The position numbers and the translations under genes are program-made. A stretch of DNA of 64,000 nucleotides. Origin: Pelagicoccus mobilis (GTDB lineage: Bacteria > Verrucomicrobiota > Verrucomicrobiia > Opitutales > Opitutaceae). The stretch spans positions 79,418-143,417 of the forward strand of contig NZ_JAENIL010000011.1 of the NCBI RefSeq assembly GCF_016595505.1. The letters run 5' to 3'. The notes beneath the pieces were generated by a model that made no database searches, was not told the DNA's origin, and worked only from the letters and a program-made list of their open reading frames with translations. Below, one piece after another: positions 49,678 through 57,837 of the stretch (its first letter is position 1; the number at the start of each line of letters is the position of its first letter).

Positions 49678-50379
49678 CTAGCGTCCGCCGTCGGTGTAGT
49701 AGTTGAGGCGTTGCAGGAGCGCTTGCGCTTCGCGTGGCAGCTCGAACCAGTCGCTGAGTACGATTTCCGGCATGTTGTACTCGGTGTTGTAGAAGGCTTT
49801 GGTGGCGTAGTTGTTTGGCGCGACCCAGCCGGCCTTGACCGCGACGCCGGCGAAGAGACCCTTCTTGTTGGAGTAGACGAGGATCTTGGCCTTTTTGAAG
49901 TCGATGTTCGGGCGAGCTTCGCGGGTCTTTTCGAGGGGACCGGCTACGGCTGCCGCGTCTGCTCCGAAATCCATGCGGCCAGTGTAGGCTTTGCGCACGG
50001 TATCGAGATCCATGATGATGAAGATGGCGTCGTACTCTTTGGCGCCCACTTGCAGGCCGAGGTTCGCTCCGCCTGTTTTGACGAAGGCTGGAACGCCCCA
50101 TTCTTTGGTGAGTGGATTCTTGGCGATGAGTACGCCTGAGCCCGCTTGGCCTCCGATCACGAATCCGCCTCTGTAGTTGAGGGTGATGAGGATGCCTTGG
50201 GCGTCTTGCAGAATGTCGGCAGGGATGGCGGTTTCGGGATCCGCCATGATTTCCTCGAGCACGTATTCGCTGTTAACGATACGGTTGACGAGCTTCTCGC
50301 GCTTGGGAGCTGCCTGGGTGGAGGCGGCGAGGAGGGCTAGGCCTAAGAAGGCAAGTGCGATCCGTGTAATGTGCTTCAT
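49678..50379 (-). CDS. Exported SYLF/Ysc84-domain lipid-binding protein
   Basis: 233 residues. Signal peptide MKHITRIALAFLGLALLAAS, then the SYLF domain: LQDAQGILITLNYRGGFVIG, GQAGSGVLIAKNPLTKEWGV, AFVKTGGANLGLQVGAKEYD and ILVYSNKKGLFAGVAVKAGW. Bacterial SYLF proteins are periplasmic and linked with lipid or phosphoinositide binding; their role is not known. The C-terminus is longer than usual, with ELPREAQALLQRLNYYTDGG. It is alone on its strand with a terminator. Confidence 0.92.
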   Translation of the reverse strand: MKHITRIALAFLGLALLAASTQAAPKREKLVNRIVNSEYVLEEIMADPETAIPADILQDAQGILITLNYRGGFVIGGQAGSGVLIAKNPLTKEWGVPAFVKTGGANLGLQVGAKEYDAIFIIMDLDTVRKAYTGRMDFGADAAAVAGPLEKTREARPNIDFKKAKILVYSNKKGLFAGVAVKAGWVAPNNYATKAFYNTEYNMPEIVLSDWFELPREAQALLQRLNYYTDGGR

Positions 50380-50578
50380 AACTATTTCTTGGATTGGCGC
50401 TTGGGAGAGAGGTTCCGTTTGCGGCGCCGGAGTTTTGATTGGAAGGGATTATTTGAGGGGGCTTTTGTTTTTTGCAATAGAAGATCTTGGAGTATGAAAG
50501 GCCTGAGGGACCCGATTTACTGCGGTAAACACTATTTATATTGTTAAGCTGGGAGGGTTTGCTTCCCTTGCGGTCAGC

Positions 50579-52366
50579 ATGTCCGGTAGTGATCGATCCT
50601 TTTATCGTGTTTCGCGGCGTTGGTTCGCCGATTTGATGGAGCGCTTGGCGTTGAGCCAAAAGAGCCGCTTCAACGTTCTTGCGATATTGATTGGCGTGTT
50701 GAGTGGCTTGGCTGCGGTGGCGTTTCACAAGTCGATCCATTGGGCGGAGCACAATTGGATCCACCGGGTGAGCGAGATTCCTGGTTGGCTGGGGGTGTTG
50801 GCTCTGATCTTTTTGCCGGCGCTCGGTGGGCTCGTGGTGGGCTTTCTGATCCGGTTTTGGGCGCCGGAGGCGGCGGGAAGTGGAATCCCTCAGGTCAAGG
50901 CGGCGTACTTTCTGAAGTTCGGGCGTATTCGCGGTCGGGCTGCGGTGGGCAAATTTTTGCTGGGAACGATTTCGATCGGTACGGGTGCGAGTCTCGGGCG
51001 AGAGGGGCCGACGGTTCACCTGTCGGCGGCGATAGCTTCTTGGGTTGGCCGTTGGTTCGGGTTGGCTCCGCGTCAGATCATGGCTCTGATTCCGCTGGGT
51101 TGCGCGGGGGGCATAGCGGCGGCGTTCAACACTCCTCTTGCGGCAATCGTGTTCGCGATCGAGGAGATCATGGGCGATTTGAAGCACAAGGCGTTTGCGG
51201 GGATCGTGATGGTAGCGGTAATCGCGGCGGTGATCGAGCGGTCCTTGTTGGGCTCGGAGGCGATGTTTGATGTGCCGTTCCACCCGGAGCAGGTGTCGGG
51301 CATGAGCTTGGGGATGAGTCTGGTGCTGGGTGTCTTGGCTGGATTTGTGTCGCATGGGTTCACCCAGAGTTTGTTGAGGTCGCGTGAGCGTGTGAAGCTG
51401 GTGCGTGGCCGTTTCTCTTGGATGATGCCGGGACTGGGCGGTTTGCTGACTGGCTGTATCGGCGCTCTGGTTTTTACTCAGCTTGGGCACTTGGGCGTAT
51501 TCGGAATTGGATACTTGGACTTGTCGTCGGCTTTGGCGGGGAGTTTAGGACTGGGCGTTTTACTCGCTCTGTTTGTGGGGAAGTTCGCGGCGACTGTGCT
51601 TTCGTATTCGAGCGGTGGATCGGGGGGGATTTTCGCCCCGACGCTTTTTATCGGAGCGATGCTAGGCGGCGCTTTGGGAGTGCTTGCCGAGAAGGTGACT
51701 GGAGAGGTCGGTTTGCTTCCGCATGTATTGGCTTTGGTGGGCATGGGAGCATTGTTCGCGGGAGTGATTCGCGCTCCGGTGACGTCTATCTTGATTATTT
51801 TCGAGCTGACGCACGACTATAACCTGATCCTGCCCATCATGGTAGCGAACCTTACTTCGTACGCGATTGCCTCGAAGCTGCATCCGGTGCCTATCTACGA
51901 GTCATTGCTTTTGCAGGATGGCATCAATTTGCGGAAGTTCCCGATCTTGAGGCCGAGTCAGGGGTGGCAGGGGATGCCGGTCAGTTCGATCATGACGAAT
52001 ACGGTTCACACTTTGCAGTACGATATGCCGCTGGGTGAAGCGTATGAGAAAATCAAGGACGAAGGGTTCAAAGTGTATCCTGTTGTGGACGAGGAGATGC
52101 ACTACATCGGTCTGGTTCACCGCAAGGGGGTGAGGATCGTCAGTCAGGAATCGCCGCTTAAGCAGGTGCAGGATATCTTTATTTCGGATACCTTTCCGAA
52201 AGTGTATCCGGATACGAAGATACGGGATGCGGCGAAGCAGTTTGTGAATACCGAGTGGATCGCTCTTCCGGTGGTGAGTCGCTTGGACGAAGGGCGCGTC
52301 GTGGGAGTGGTGACGCTCCATGACATTACCCGTCAGCAGTTCTTGCAGGAGACGAAGGGCGACTAG
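50579..52366 (+). CDS. ClC-family chloride channel/antiporter with CBS pair
   Basis: 595 residues: about 400 residues of ClC membrane fold, then two CBS domains (MTNTVHTLQYDMPLGEAYEK, FISDTFPKVYPDTKIRDAAK). The selectivity-filter motifs are GSGIPQVK, GREGPTVHLSAA (gating Glu kept) and GGSGGIFAPTLF. In E. coli the inner Glu that marks H+/Cl- antiport is Glu203; here the matching stretch reads FAIEEIMGD, so an acidic residue is kept and an antiporter is likely. The CBS pair usually binds adenine nucleotides. Confidence 0.94.
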   Translation: MSGSDRSFYRVSRRWFADLMERLALSQKSRFNVLAILIGVLSGLAAVAFHKSIHWAEHNWIHRVSEIPGWLGVLALIFLPALGGLVVGFLIRFWAPEAAGSGIPQVKAAYFLKFGRIRGRAAVGKFLLGTISIGTGASLGREGPTVHLSAAIASWVGRWFGLAPRQIMALIPLGCAGGIAAAFNTPLAAIVFAIEEIMGDLKHKAFAGIVMVAVIAAVIERSLLGSEAMFDVPFHPEQVSGMSLGMSLVLGVLAGFVSHGFTQSLLRSRERVKLVRGRFSWMMPGLGGLLTGCIGALVFTQLGHLGVFGIGYLDLSSALAGSLGLGVLLALFVGKFAATVLSYSSGGSGGIFAPTLFIGAMLGGALGVLAEKVTGEVGLLPHVLALVGMGALFAGVIRAPVTSILIIFELTHDYNLILPIMVANLTSYAIASKLHPVPIYESLLLQDGINLRKFPILRPSQGWQGMPVSSIMTNTVHTLQYDMPLGEAYEKIKDEGFKVYPVVDEEMHYIGLVHRKGVRIVSQESPLKQVQDIFISDTFPKVYPDTKIRDAAKQFVNTEWIALPVVSRLDEGRVVGVVTLHDITRQQFLQETKGD

Positions 52367-52404
52367 GTGAGTGGTGAAGACTTAGTAGTGAATTTAGATT
52401 TGAG

Positions 52405-53661
52405 ATGAAGAAGGAAGATGTTTGGAAGTCGAAGCGTTCACCTCGTGGCGGTGGCGTAAGAAAGCGGGAAGGTTCTCTTAAGGTAGCAACGGTAGAGGGG
52501 CGGCGTACGCCTTGGGTTGAGATCAAGACGTATACCTTTCATCCGACGATTTATAAATCGATGTTGGGACGAGTTTCTGCTGACGCCAAGGCGGGGGATA
52601 TCGTGACGGTCTATGACCGAAAGGGAGAGATCTTTGGCAGTGGGCTTTTCAATGGGAAGGCTCGGGTGCCGCTGCGCGTCTATCAGCATGGAGAGGACGA
52701 GTTTGGGGAGGCGGATTTTCTCGCTCTTCTCGACCGAGCGATCAACGCTCGCAAGGATGTTCTCAAATTGGAGGAGGCGACCGAAGCGTATCGTGTCGTG
52801 CACTCTGATGGCGATGGTCTGAGCGGTTTGGTTGTGGACCGGTTGGGCGATGTATTGAGTATTCAGGTACATAGCTTCGGCATTTATCAACGATTGCCGG
52901 AATGGATCCCGTATTTGAAGGAGAAGCTAGCTGCGTCTCAGGTGATCGTGGAAGTGGAACCGAAGATCGCTGATTTGGAAGGAATCCACATTGATGAGTC
53001 GCTCTCGGATGACATTCGTTTCGCGAAGTTCCAGGAGCACGGAGTTCGTTACGAGGCCGACTTTCGGGATGGGCATAAGACGGGCTTTTTCTGTGATCAA
53101 CGCGACAATCGAAAGCTTTTTGGAGGCTATGCCGCGGGAAAGGATGTACTCGATGTTTGTTGTTACACGGGGGGCTTTGCCTTGAACGCGAAACTTGGAG
53201 GGGCTTCCGATGTGACGGCGGTCGACCTAGACGAAAAGGCGATTGCCCAAGCGAAGCGGAACGCGAATCTGAATGGGCAGGCGAAGGTGAACTGGACGCA
53301 TTGCGACGCGTTTTCATTCATGCGTCAGATGCAGCGTAACGGGCGCCAGTGGGACTTGGTGAATCTCGATCCGCCTAAGTTGATTTTCAGTAAGGATCAG
53401 TCAGCCGAGGGTATGAAGAAGTACGAGGATCTCAACCAGCTGGCCTGCACGCTTGTGAAGCCGGGAGGCGTTATGGCGACCTATTCTTGTTCCGGGCAGT
53501 TGTCGGCGGAGGAGTTCGAGGAGATGGCGATTCGTTCGGCGCATCGAGCGGGCCGTCGTTTGCAAATTTTGGATCGAACGGGGGCAGGGGCAGACCACCC
53601 GGTGATGTCGAATTGTCCCGAGAGTCGTTATTTGAAAGCGATCTGGTCAATCGTCTGGTAG
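52405..53661 (+). CDS. Class I rRNA (cytosine-5) methyltransferase, RlmI-like
   Basis: 418 residues. A basic N-terminus (KSKRSPRGGGVRKREGS) precedes a PUA domain (GRVSADAKAGDIVTVYDRKG, GSGLFNGKARVPLRVYQ) and a SAM-dependent domain: TGFFCDQRDNRKLFGGYAAG, VLDVCCYTGGFALNAKLGGA, DVTAVDLDEKAIAQAKRNAN, the DPPKLIF motif and YSCSGQLSAEEFEEM. RlmI methylates 23S rRNA C1962; this is a homolog with the same architecture. The exact target here is inferred. It lies 38 bp after the ClC gene. Confidence 0.88.
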   Translation: MKKEDVWKSKRSPRGGGVRKREGSLKVATVEGRRTPWVEIKTYTFHPTIYKSMLGRVSADAKAGDIVTVYDRKGEIFGSGLFNGKARVPLRVYQHGEDEFGEADFLALLDRAINARKDVLKLEEATEAYRVVHSDGDGLSGLVVDRLGDVLSIQVHSFGIYQRLPEWIPYLKEKLAASQVIVEVEPKIADLEGIHIDESLSDDIRFAKFQEHGVRYEADFRDGHKTGFFCDQRDNRKLFGGYAAGKDVLDVCCYTGGFALNAKLGGASDVTAVDLDEKAIAQAKRNANLNGQAKVNWTHCDAFSFMRQMQRNGRQWDLVNLDPPKLIFSKDQSAEGMKKYEDLNQLACTLVKPGGVMATYSCSGQLSAEEFEEMAIRSAHRAGRRLQILDRTGAGADHPVMSNCPESRYLKAIWSIVW

Positions 53662-53782
53662 TATTTCAACCTCTTTCGTCGTTTCGCTCCTCAAGTGTCG
53701 TCACTGCGTTCCTCGGTACACTTTTCTCGCTCCTAAAAAAAGCTCGCTTGGCGCTGGATTCCCTCTTCAATTCTTCCCCCTT

Positions 53783-54343
53783 ATGGCTACGAAGGTAAAC
53801 AAAATCTCCCGCGGAAACGTGATCGAATACGAAAAGCAACCCTGTTTGGTGATCGAGTGTAAGATCGTTGCTCCGCCGAACATGTCTGCTCTCTGCCAGA
53901 TGCAGCTCAAGAACCTCAAGACTGGCAAGACGATCCATAATCGTACCAATGTCGGCGACTCCTACGAGGTTCTGCACAAGGAGATCAAGGACCTCGAGTA
54001 CTCTTACAAGGCTGGCGACATGTACGCTTTTATGGATCTGGAAACCTACGAGACGATCGAGGTAACTCCGGAGGTGGTCGGCGACGCGAAGGATTTCCTC
54101 ATCGAAGGTAAGGAGTACCAGATCTTTTTCGTAGATGGAAACGCGCTCGGTGTTGAGCTTCCAGGTTCTATCGAGATGAAGGTAATCGAAGCTCCTGAAG
54201 TGGTCCGTGGCGATACTTCCGGCAACGTGCAAAAGACCGTGGTTCTCGAGACAGGCGTCGAAGTGAAGACTCCGATGTTCATCAAGCAGGGCGAAATCAT
54301 CAAGATCCGTCCGGAAGACAAAAGCTACCAAGGCCGCGCGTAG
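53783..54343 (+). CDS. efp: Elongation factor P with non-canonical loop tip
   Basis: 186 residues with the three beta-barrel domains of EF-P: MATKVNKISRGNVIEYEKQP, LKNLKTGKTIHNRTNVGD, YEVLHKEIKDLEYSYKAGDM, then EVVRGDTSGNVQKTVVLETG and FIKQGEIIKIRPEDKSYQGR. EF-P relieves ribosome stalling at polyproline. The tip that normally reads PGKG (Lys34, or Arg in some groups) reads VAPPNMSALC, with Asn33 at the modification position, so the usual lysyl, hypusyl-like or rhamnosyl modification cannot occur. A terminator follows. It may be a specialised paralogue or an unmodified lineage form. Confidence 0.9.
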   Translation: MATKVNKISRGNVIEYEKQPCLVIECKIVAPPNMSALCQMQLKNLKTGKTIHNRTNVGDSYEVLHKEIKDLEYSYKAGDMYAFMDLETYETIEVTPEVVGDAKDFLIEGKEYQIFFVDGNALGVELPGSIEMKVIEAPEVVRGDTSGNVQKTVVLETGVEVKTPMFIKQGEIIKIRPEDKSYQGRA

Positions 54344-54372
54344 TCGAGCCAATTGGCATTAACATTTTCTCT

Positions 54373-54402
54373 AGCCCTGCAGTTTCGCTGCGGGGCTTTT
54401 TG
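54373..54402 (+). terminator. Terminator of efp
   Basis: AGCCCTGCAG pairs with CTGCGGGGCT (one G-T wobble, loop TTTCG) and is followed by TTTTTGG, 29 bp after the efp stop codon. Confidence 0.88.
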
Positions 54403-54433
54403 GGGGCTTCATCACGATTTTGCAGAGGTCATT

Positions 54434-54473
54434 CGCGCAGTTTCATGTCGAACGTTCGACATGAAACTGCGCG
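54434..54473. repeat. 40-bp perfect palindrome, copy 1
   Basis: The arms CGCGCAGTTTCATGTCGAAC and its exact complement meet at the centre 54453/54454 with no loop. The inner 38 bp are identical to the second copy at 60062-60099. It lies between the efp terminator and the SGNH esterase gene. Confidence 0.9.
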
Positions 54474-54520
54474 GATGAAGGCGTTTGCGTGTTGGGGTGG
54501 TTTGGGCAGTGTTAGTTCAG

Positions 54521-55420
54521 ATGAAAACGTACCCCGCATTTCTTGTTGTCGCCCTCTCTATTGCATCCTTGGCCTTCGGCAAGGAATACCAGGTCTATCT
54601 CTTGGCCGGCCAATCGAATATGGATGGCTACGGGTATGTGAAGGACCTGCCCGCTGGTTATGCTGAGTTCGCGGGGGAGGTTCGCATTTTTCACGGGAAC
54701 ATGGCGGCGGATGACGAGCCTCGTGATGGCCGCGGTATTTGGGAGGAGCTTTCGGCTGGGCACGGCACCGGTTTCGAATCGGATGGAAAGAGCAATAAGC
54801 TCTCGAACCGATTTGGGCCTGAACTCGGGTTTGCGAAAATTCTAAGTGCCCAGGAACCGGATACACCGATCGCCTTCGTCAAGTACGCGAGGGGCGGCAC
54901 CGCGCTTGACCCGCAGTCGACGCAACATTTTGGGCGCTGGCATTTTGAATACAAAGAAGGGGAAGGGATCAATCAATGGGATCACTGCTTGGCTACCATT
55001 CGAAATGCGTTTGAGGACGCCGATGTGGATGGAGATGGTGAAGCGGATCGCCTTGTGCCAGCGGGCATCGTTTGGATGCAGGGGGAGAGCGATGCTAATG
55101 AGTTGGGGCCGGCGTCTCGCTATGCCTCGAACCTAGCTCGGACGATCGCGTTGTTTCGAGCGGCTTTGCGAGATGACGATTTGCCGGTGGTGATTGGTCG
55201 CATCTCGGATTCCGGAATGGAAGATGGGGGAGTGGTTTGGGAGTTCGGGAACGTTGTACGAGCTCAGCAAGCGGCGTTTTGCGAAGGGGATGCCAACGCC
55301 GCCCTCGTCACTTCAACAGACGCGTACGGGTACTCCGACAAATGGCACTACGACAGCGCCGGCTACATCGATCTGGGCGAGCAGTTCGCTAAGGCGATGT
55401 TGGAGTTGCAGGGGGAGTAA
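54521..55420 (+). CDS. Secreted SGNH/sialate O-acetylesterase-like carbohydrate esterase
   Basis: 299 residues from ATG 54521. Signal peptide MKTYPAFLVVALSIASLAFG, then the family start YQVYLLAGQSNMDGYG with catalytic Ser in GQSNMDG, KYARGGTALDP, IVWMQGESDANELGP (the Gly/Glu block), and DKWHYDSAGYIDLGEQF, which carries the D-x-x-H pair. Family members remove acetyl groups from sialic acid or plant polysaccharides. The upstream in-frame codon at 54485 is rejected because it lacks a signal peptide. An EF-hand-like DADVDGDGEADRL loop is present, as in some secreted Verrucomicrobia proteins. Confidence 0.9.
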   Translation: MKTYPAFLVVALSIASLAFGKEYQVYLLAGQSNMDGYGYVKDLPAGYAEFAGEVRIFHGNMAADDEPRDGRGIWEELSAGHGTGFESDGKSNKLSNRFGPELGFAKILSAQEPDTPIAFVKYARGGTALDPQSTQHFGRWHFEYKEGEGINQWDHCLATIRNAFEDADVDGDGEADRLVPAGIVWMQGESDANELGPASRYASNLARTIALFRAALRDDDLPVVIGRISDSGMEDGGVVWEFGNVVRAQQAAFCEGDANAALVTSTDAYGYSDKWHYDSAGYIDLGEQFAKAMLELQGE

Positions 55421-55454
55421 GATGAGGCGTGGGGCGGCGCCCACGCCCTTCCGC

Positions 55455-56738
55455 TTAGCCTTTGATTTGGCCGTTGCCGACGACTTTGTACTTGTAGCTG
55501 CAGAGTTCGCGGAGGCCCATGGGACCGCGGGCATGGAGGCGGTCGGTGGAGATGCCGATTTCGGCGCCGAGTCCGAACTCGAAGCCGTCGGTGAAGCGAG
55601 TGCTGACGTTCCAATAGACGGTGGAGGAGTCGACTCCGTTGAGGAAACTCTCCGCGGTCTCTGGATTGCTGGTGATGATGGCGTCGCTGTGGGAGCTGCC
55701 GTACTTGTTGATGAAGGCCATAGCTTCGTCTGCATCGGCCACCACTTTCACGGAAATGACGAGGTCGAGGTACTCGGTTCCCCAGTCTTCTTCGGTCGCG
55801 GGCTCGCAATCGATGCCAGCTGCCTCGAGGGCGGCGGCGGCTTCCGAATCGGCTTTGATCAGGACGTCCTTGGCGGCGAGGCCACGAGCGATTTGCGGGA
55901 GATGGAAATCGAGCACGTCTCGGTGGATGAGAAGGTTTTCGGCGGCATTGCAAACCGATGGGTACTGCGTCTTGGCATTGACCACGATGCTTTCCGCCAT
56001 GGCGGTATCGGCTTCCTTGTCGACGAAGACGGTGCAGATGCCGTCGTAGTGCTTGATGACAGGGATGGTGGAGTTTTCCGAAACGAAGCGGATAAGCCCT
56101 TCGCCTCCGCGTGGGATGATGCACTGGATCTGCTCGTTGAGTTTGAGCAGTGTATTGAGTGCGGCGCGGTCGGTGGTGGGGATGAACTGTACTGCCTTGG
56201 GGGGAAGCCCGGCTTCCTCGAGCGCTTGGCTGACTAGAGCGGCGAGTGCGGTGTTGGTGTAGAAGGCTTCCTTGCCGCCGCGCAGGATGGAGGCGTTGCC
56301 TGACTTGAGGCAGAGGATGGCGCAGTCGACGGTCACGTTAGGGCGCGACTCGTAGATGATGCCGATGACTCCGATGGGTACGCGGACTTTCTCGATGCTG
56401 AAATCCTGTGGGTGCTGGTAGGTTTCCAGCGATTCGCCGACGGGATCGGGGAGGGCGGCGACTTGGCGTGCTCCCTCGACCATGCCCGAGATCCGTTTCT
56501 CGTTGAGTTTGAGGCGATTGAGCATGGCGGGGGTGAGACCGTTTGCTTCGCCTGCTTCGAGGTCCTTGGCGTTTTCAGCTTGGAGGGCGGGCACGTTTTC
56601 TTCGATGAGCTCTGCGAGGCGGAGGATCGCCTTGTTTTTCTGTTCGCGCGGCACGTTGGCAAGCGTGAGAGAGGCAGCCCGTGCTTGGTGGGCCATTTCT
56701 GTTACCAGGCTAGCGATATCGATAGTTTCTGTGCTCAT
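55455..56738 (-). CDS. proA: Gamma-glutamyl phosphate reductase
   Basis: Second enzyme of proline synthesis; reduces glutamyl 5-phosphate to glutamate semialdehyde. 427 residues from ATG 56738 (MSTETIDIASL); the frame stays open to 56795 but the added residues have no counterpart. Motifs: VRVPIGVIGIIYESRPNVTV, KSGNASILRGGKEA, the catalytic Cys in NAKTQYPSVCNAAENLLIHR, and ARGPMGLRELCSYKYKVVGN at the C-terminus. proB is not beside it. It is convergent with the SGNH esterase. Confidence 0.97.
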   Translation of the reverse strand: MSTETIDIASLVTEMAHQARAASLTLANVPREQKNKAILRLAELIEENVPALQAENAKDLEAGEANGLTPAMLNRLKLNEKRISGMVEGARQVAALPDPVGESLETYQHPQDFSIEKVRVPIGVIGIIYESRPNVTVDCAILCLKSGNASILRGGKEAFYTNTALAALVSQALEEAGLPPKAVQFIPTTDRAALNTLLKLNEQIQCIIPRGGEGLIRFVSENSTIPVIKHYDGICTVFVDKEADTAMAESIVVNAKTQYPSVCNAAENLLIHRDVLDFHLPQIARGLAAKDVLIKADSEAAAALEAAGIDCEPATEEDWGTEYLDLVISVKVVADADEAMAFINKYGSSHSDAIITSNPETAESFLNGVDSSTVYWNVSTRFTDGFEFGLGAEIGISTDRLHARGPMGLRELCSYKYKVVGNGQIKG

Positions 56739-56856
56739 GGGAGTAGTGACGATTTGAGAAGGCAGCACCCTGCGCGCTCGACTCGGTTTTGTCACGTGTC
56801 TTTGCGTATTTGCGGGGGATTGAAGGCTTTGCCGCTTCGAGTTAACGCGAGCTTCA

Positions 56857-57291
56857 CTAGAGGCTTTTGGCGTGATTGGGGCCGAGGCTGGGCTGCCAGT
56901 TGGCTACGGCTCGTAGGAGGGGGATCTCTGTGTAGAGCACTACCGCGGTGAGGGCTCCGAGGGAGTCGGCAAACCAGTCGAGTGGATCGCCGGTGCGGGC
57001 GGAGTTGAAGTGCTGGAGGGTTTCGTCCCACATACCGAAAAGGCTGACGAGGGCGAAGGCTGTGAGCCAGCGGGTGGTGCCTTCGAATCGATTGGGCAGC
57101 GCTCGCAGAACAAGGATGGCGAGCAGGCCGTAGACGCAGAAGTGGTCGAGCTTGTCGCGGAGGGAGAAATCGATTTCGGGGGCGATCGGGCCGGTCTTGC
57201 AGGAGTAGGCCGAGAGGAGGGCGCACGTCAGCAGGGGAGGTAGCCAAGCCCGTAAAGTGCTTGGGAAGGCTTTCCGTTTTCGCTGCGACAT
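56857..57291 (-). CDS. VanZ-like membrane protein
   Basis: 144 residues, about four membrane helices. The VanZ-like signature is DKLDHFCVYGLLAILVLRAL in helix 2 and MWDETLQHFNSARTGDPLDW FADSLGAL in helices 3-4 (the DExxQ region and the later Asp). VanZ proteins give low-level resistance to teicoplanin in enterococci; in other bacteria the role is unknown. It is divergent from a small membrane protein gene. Confidence 0.85.
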   Translation of the reverse strand: MSQRKRKAFPSTLRAWLPPLLTCALLSAYSCKTGPIAPEIDFSLRDKLDHFCVYGLLAILVLRALPNRFEGTTRWLTAFALVSLFGMWDETLQHFNSARTGDPLDWFADSLGALTAVVLYTEIPLLRAVANWQPSLGPNHAKSL

Positions 57292-57431
57292 CGCCTAGCG
57301 TAATCGGATTTTGGGGCTCGGACTTAAAGGTTGTCGGATGGTGGGCGGTGAACCGTTTTTGGATTTGCTTTGGGTGGCTGATTGCTGCCGCAAATTGGGT
57401 GATCCGAACGTTTCCCTTGAGGGAGGTTTTT

Positions 57432-57815
57432 ATGGATTTGTTTATCCTTCGAACGATCACGTTTTGGACGCTAATCGGCCTAGGGCTTTTGAGTCTCGCG
57501 TATCCTTGGAGATTGCGGAGTGGGTTTTCGCGGGCGTTGCTGCACCTCCCGCTTCTGATGATTCCTGTTCTAGTGCTTCACGAATGGGCGATGCCAAGCG
57601 GGTTGGAGACTCGGGTGGATCTCCTGGCGATTATCACGATCTTGGGGCCTGTTTTTGCGGCCTATTGCTTCCGGCTCTGCGTTTTTGGCGAAGGCGATGC
57701 GGGGAGGCACCGCGTTGCTATCCGGTTGGAGGATTTGAGTTGGTCGGAGCGTACCTCGCTGTTGCCGTTCAACCATGAACCGCCCAGAGCTCGGGTCGCC
57801 CGTTTGAGACGTTGA
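57432..57815 (+). CDS. Small uncharacterised membrane protein
   Basis: 127 residues from ATG 57432, which has GGGAGG at 57421-57426 for a ribosome site. Three hydrophobic stretches are seen (TITFWTLIGLGLLSLAYPWR, ALLHLPLLMIPVLVLHEWAM, LLAIITILGPVFAAYCFRLC), then a charged tail with Arg clusters (HEPPRARVARLRR). No family recognised. It converges with the M32 carboxypeptidase gene after 22 bp. Confidence 0.65.
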   Translation: MDLFILRTITFWTLIGLGLLSLAYPWRLRSGFSRALLHLPLLMIPVLVLHEWAMPSGLETRVDLLAIITILGPVFAAYCFRLCVFGEGDAGRHRVAIRLEDLSWSERTSLLPFNHEPPRARVARLRR

Positions 57816-57837
57816 GGCCGGCAACGTGGCACGAGTC

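Noticed and set aside
50273..51490. 405-codon frame on the minus strand
   Set aside because: Antisense to the ClC channel gene; Arg/His-rich shadow.
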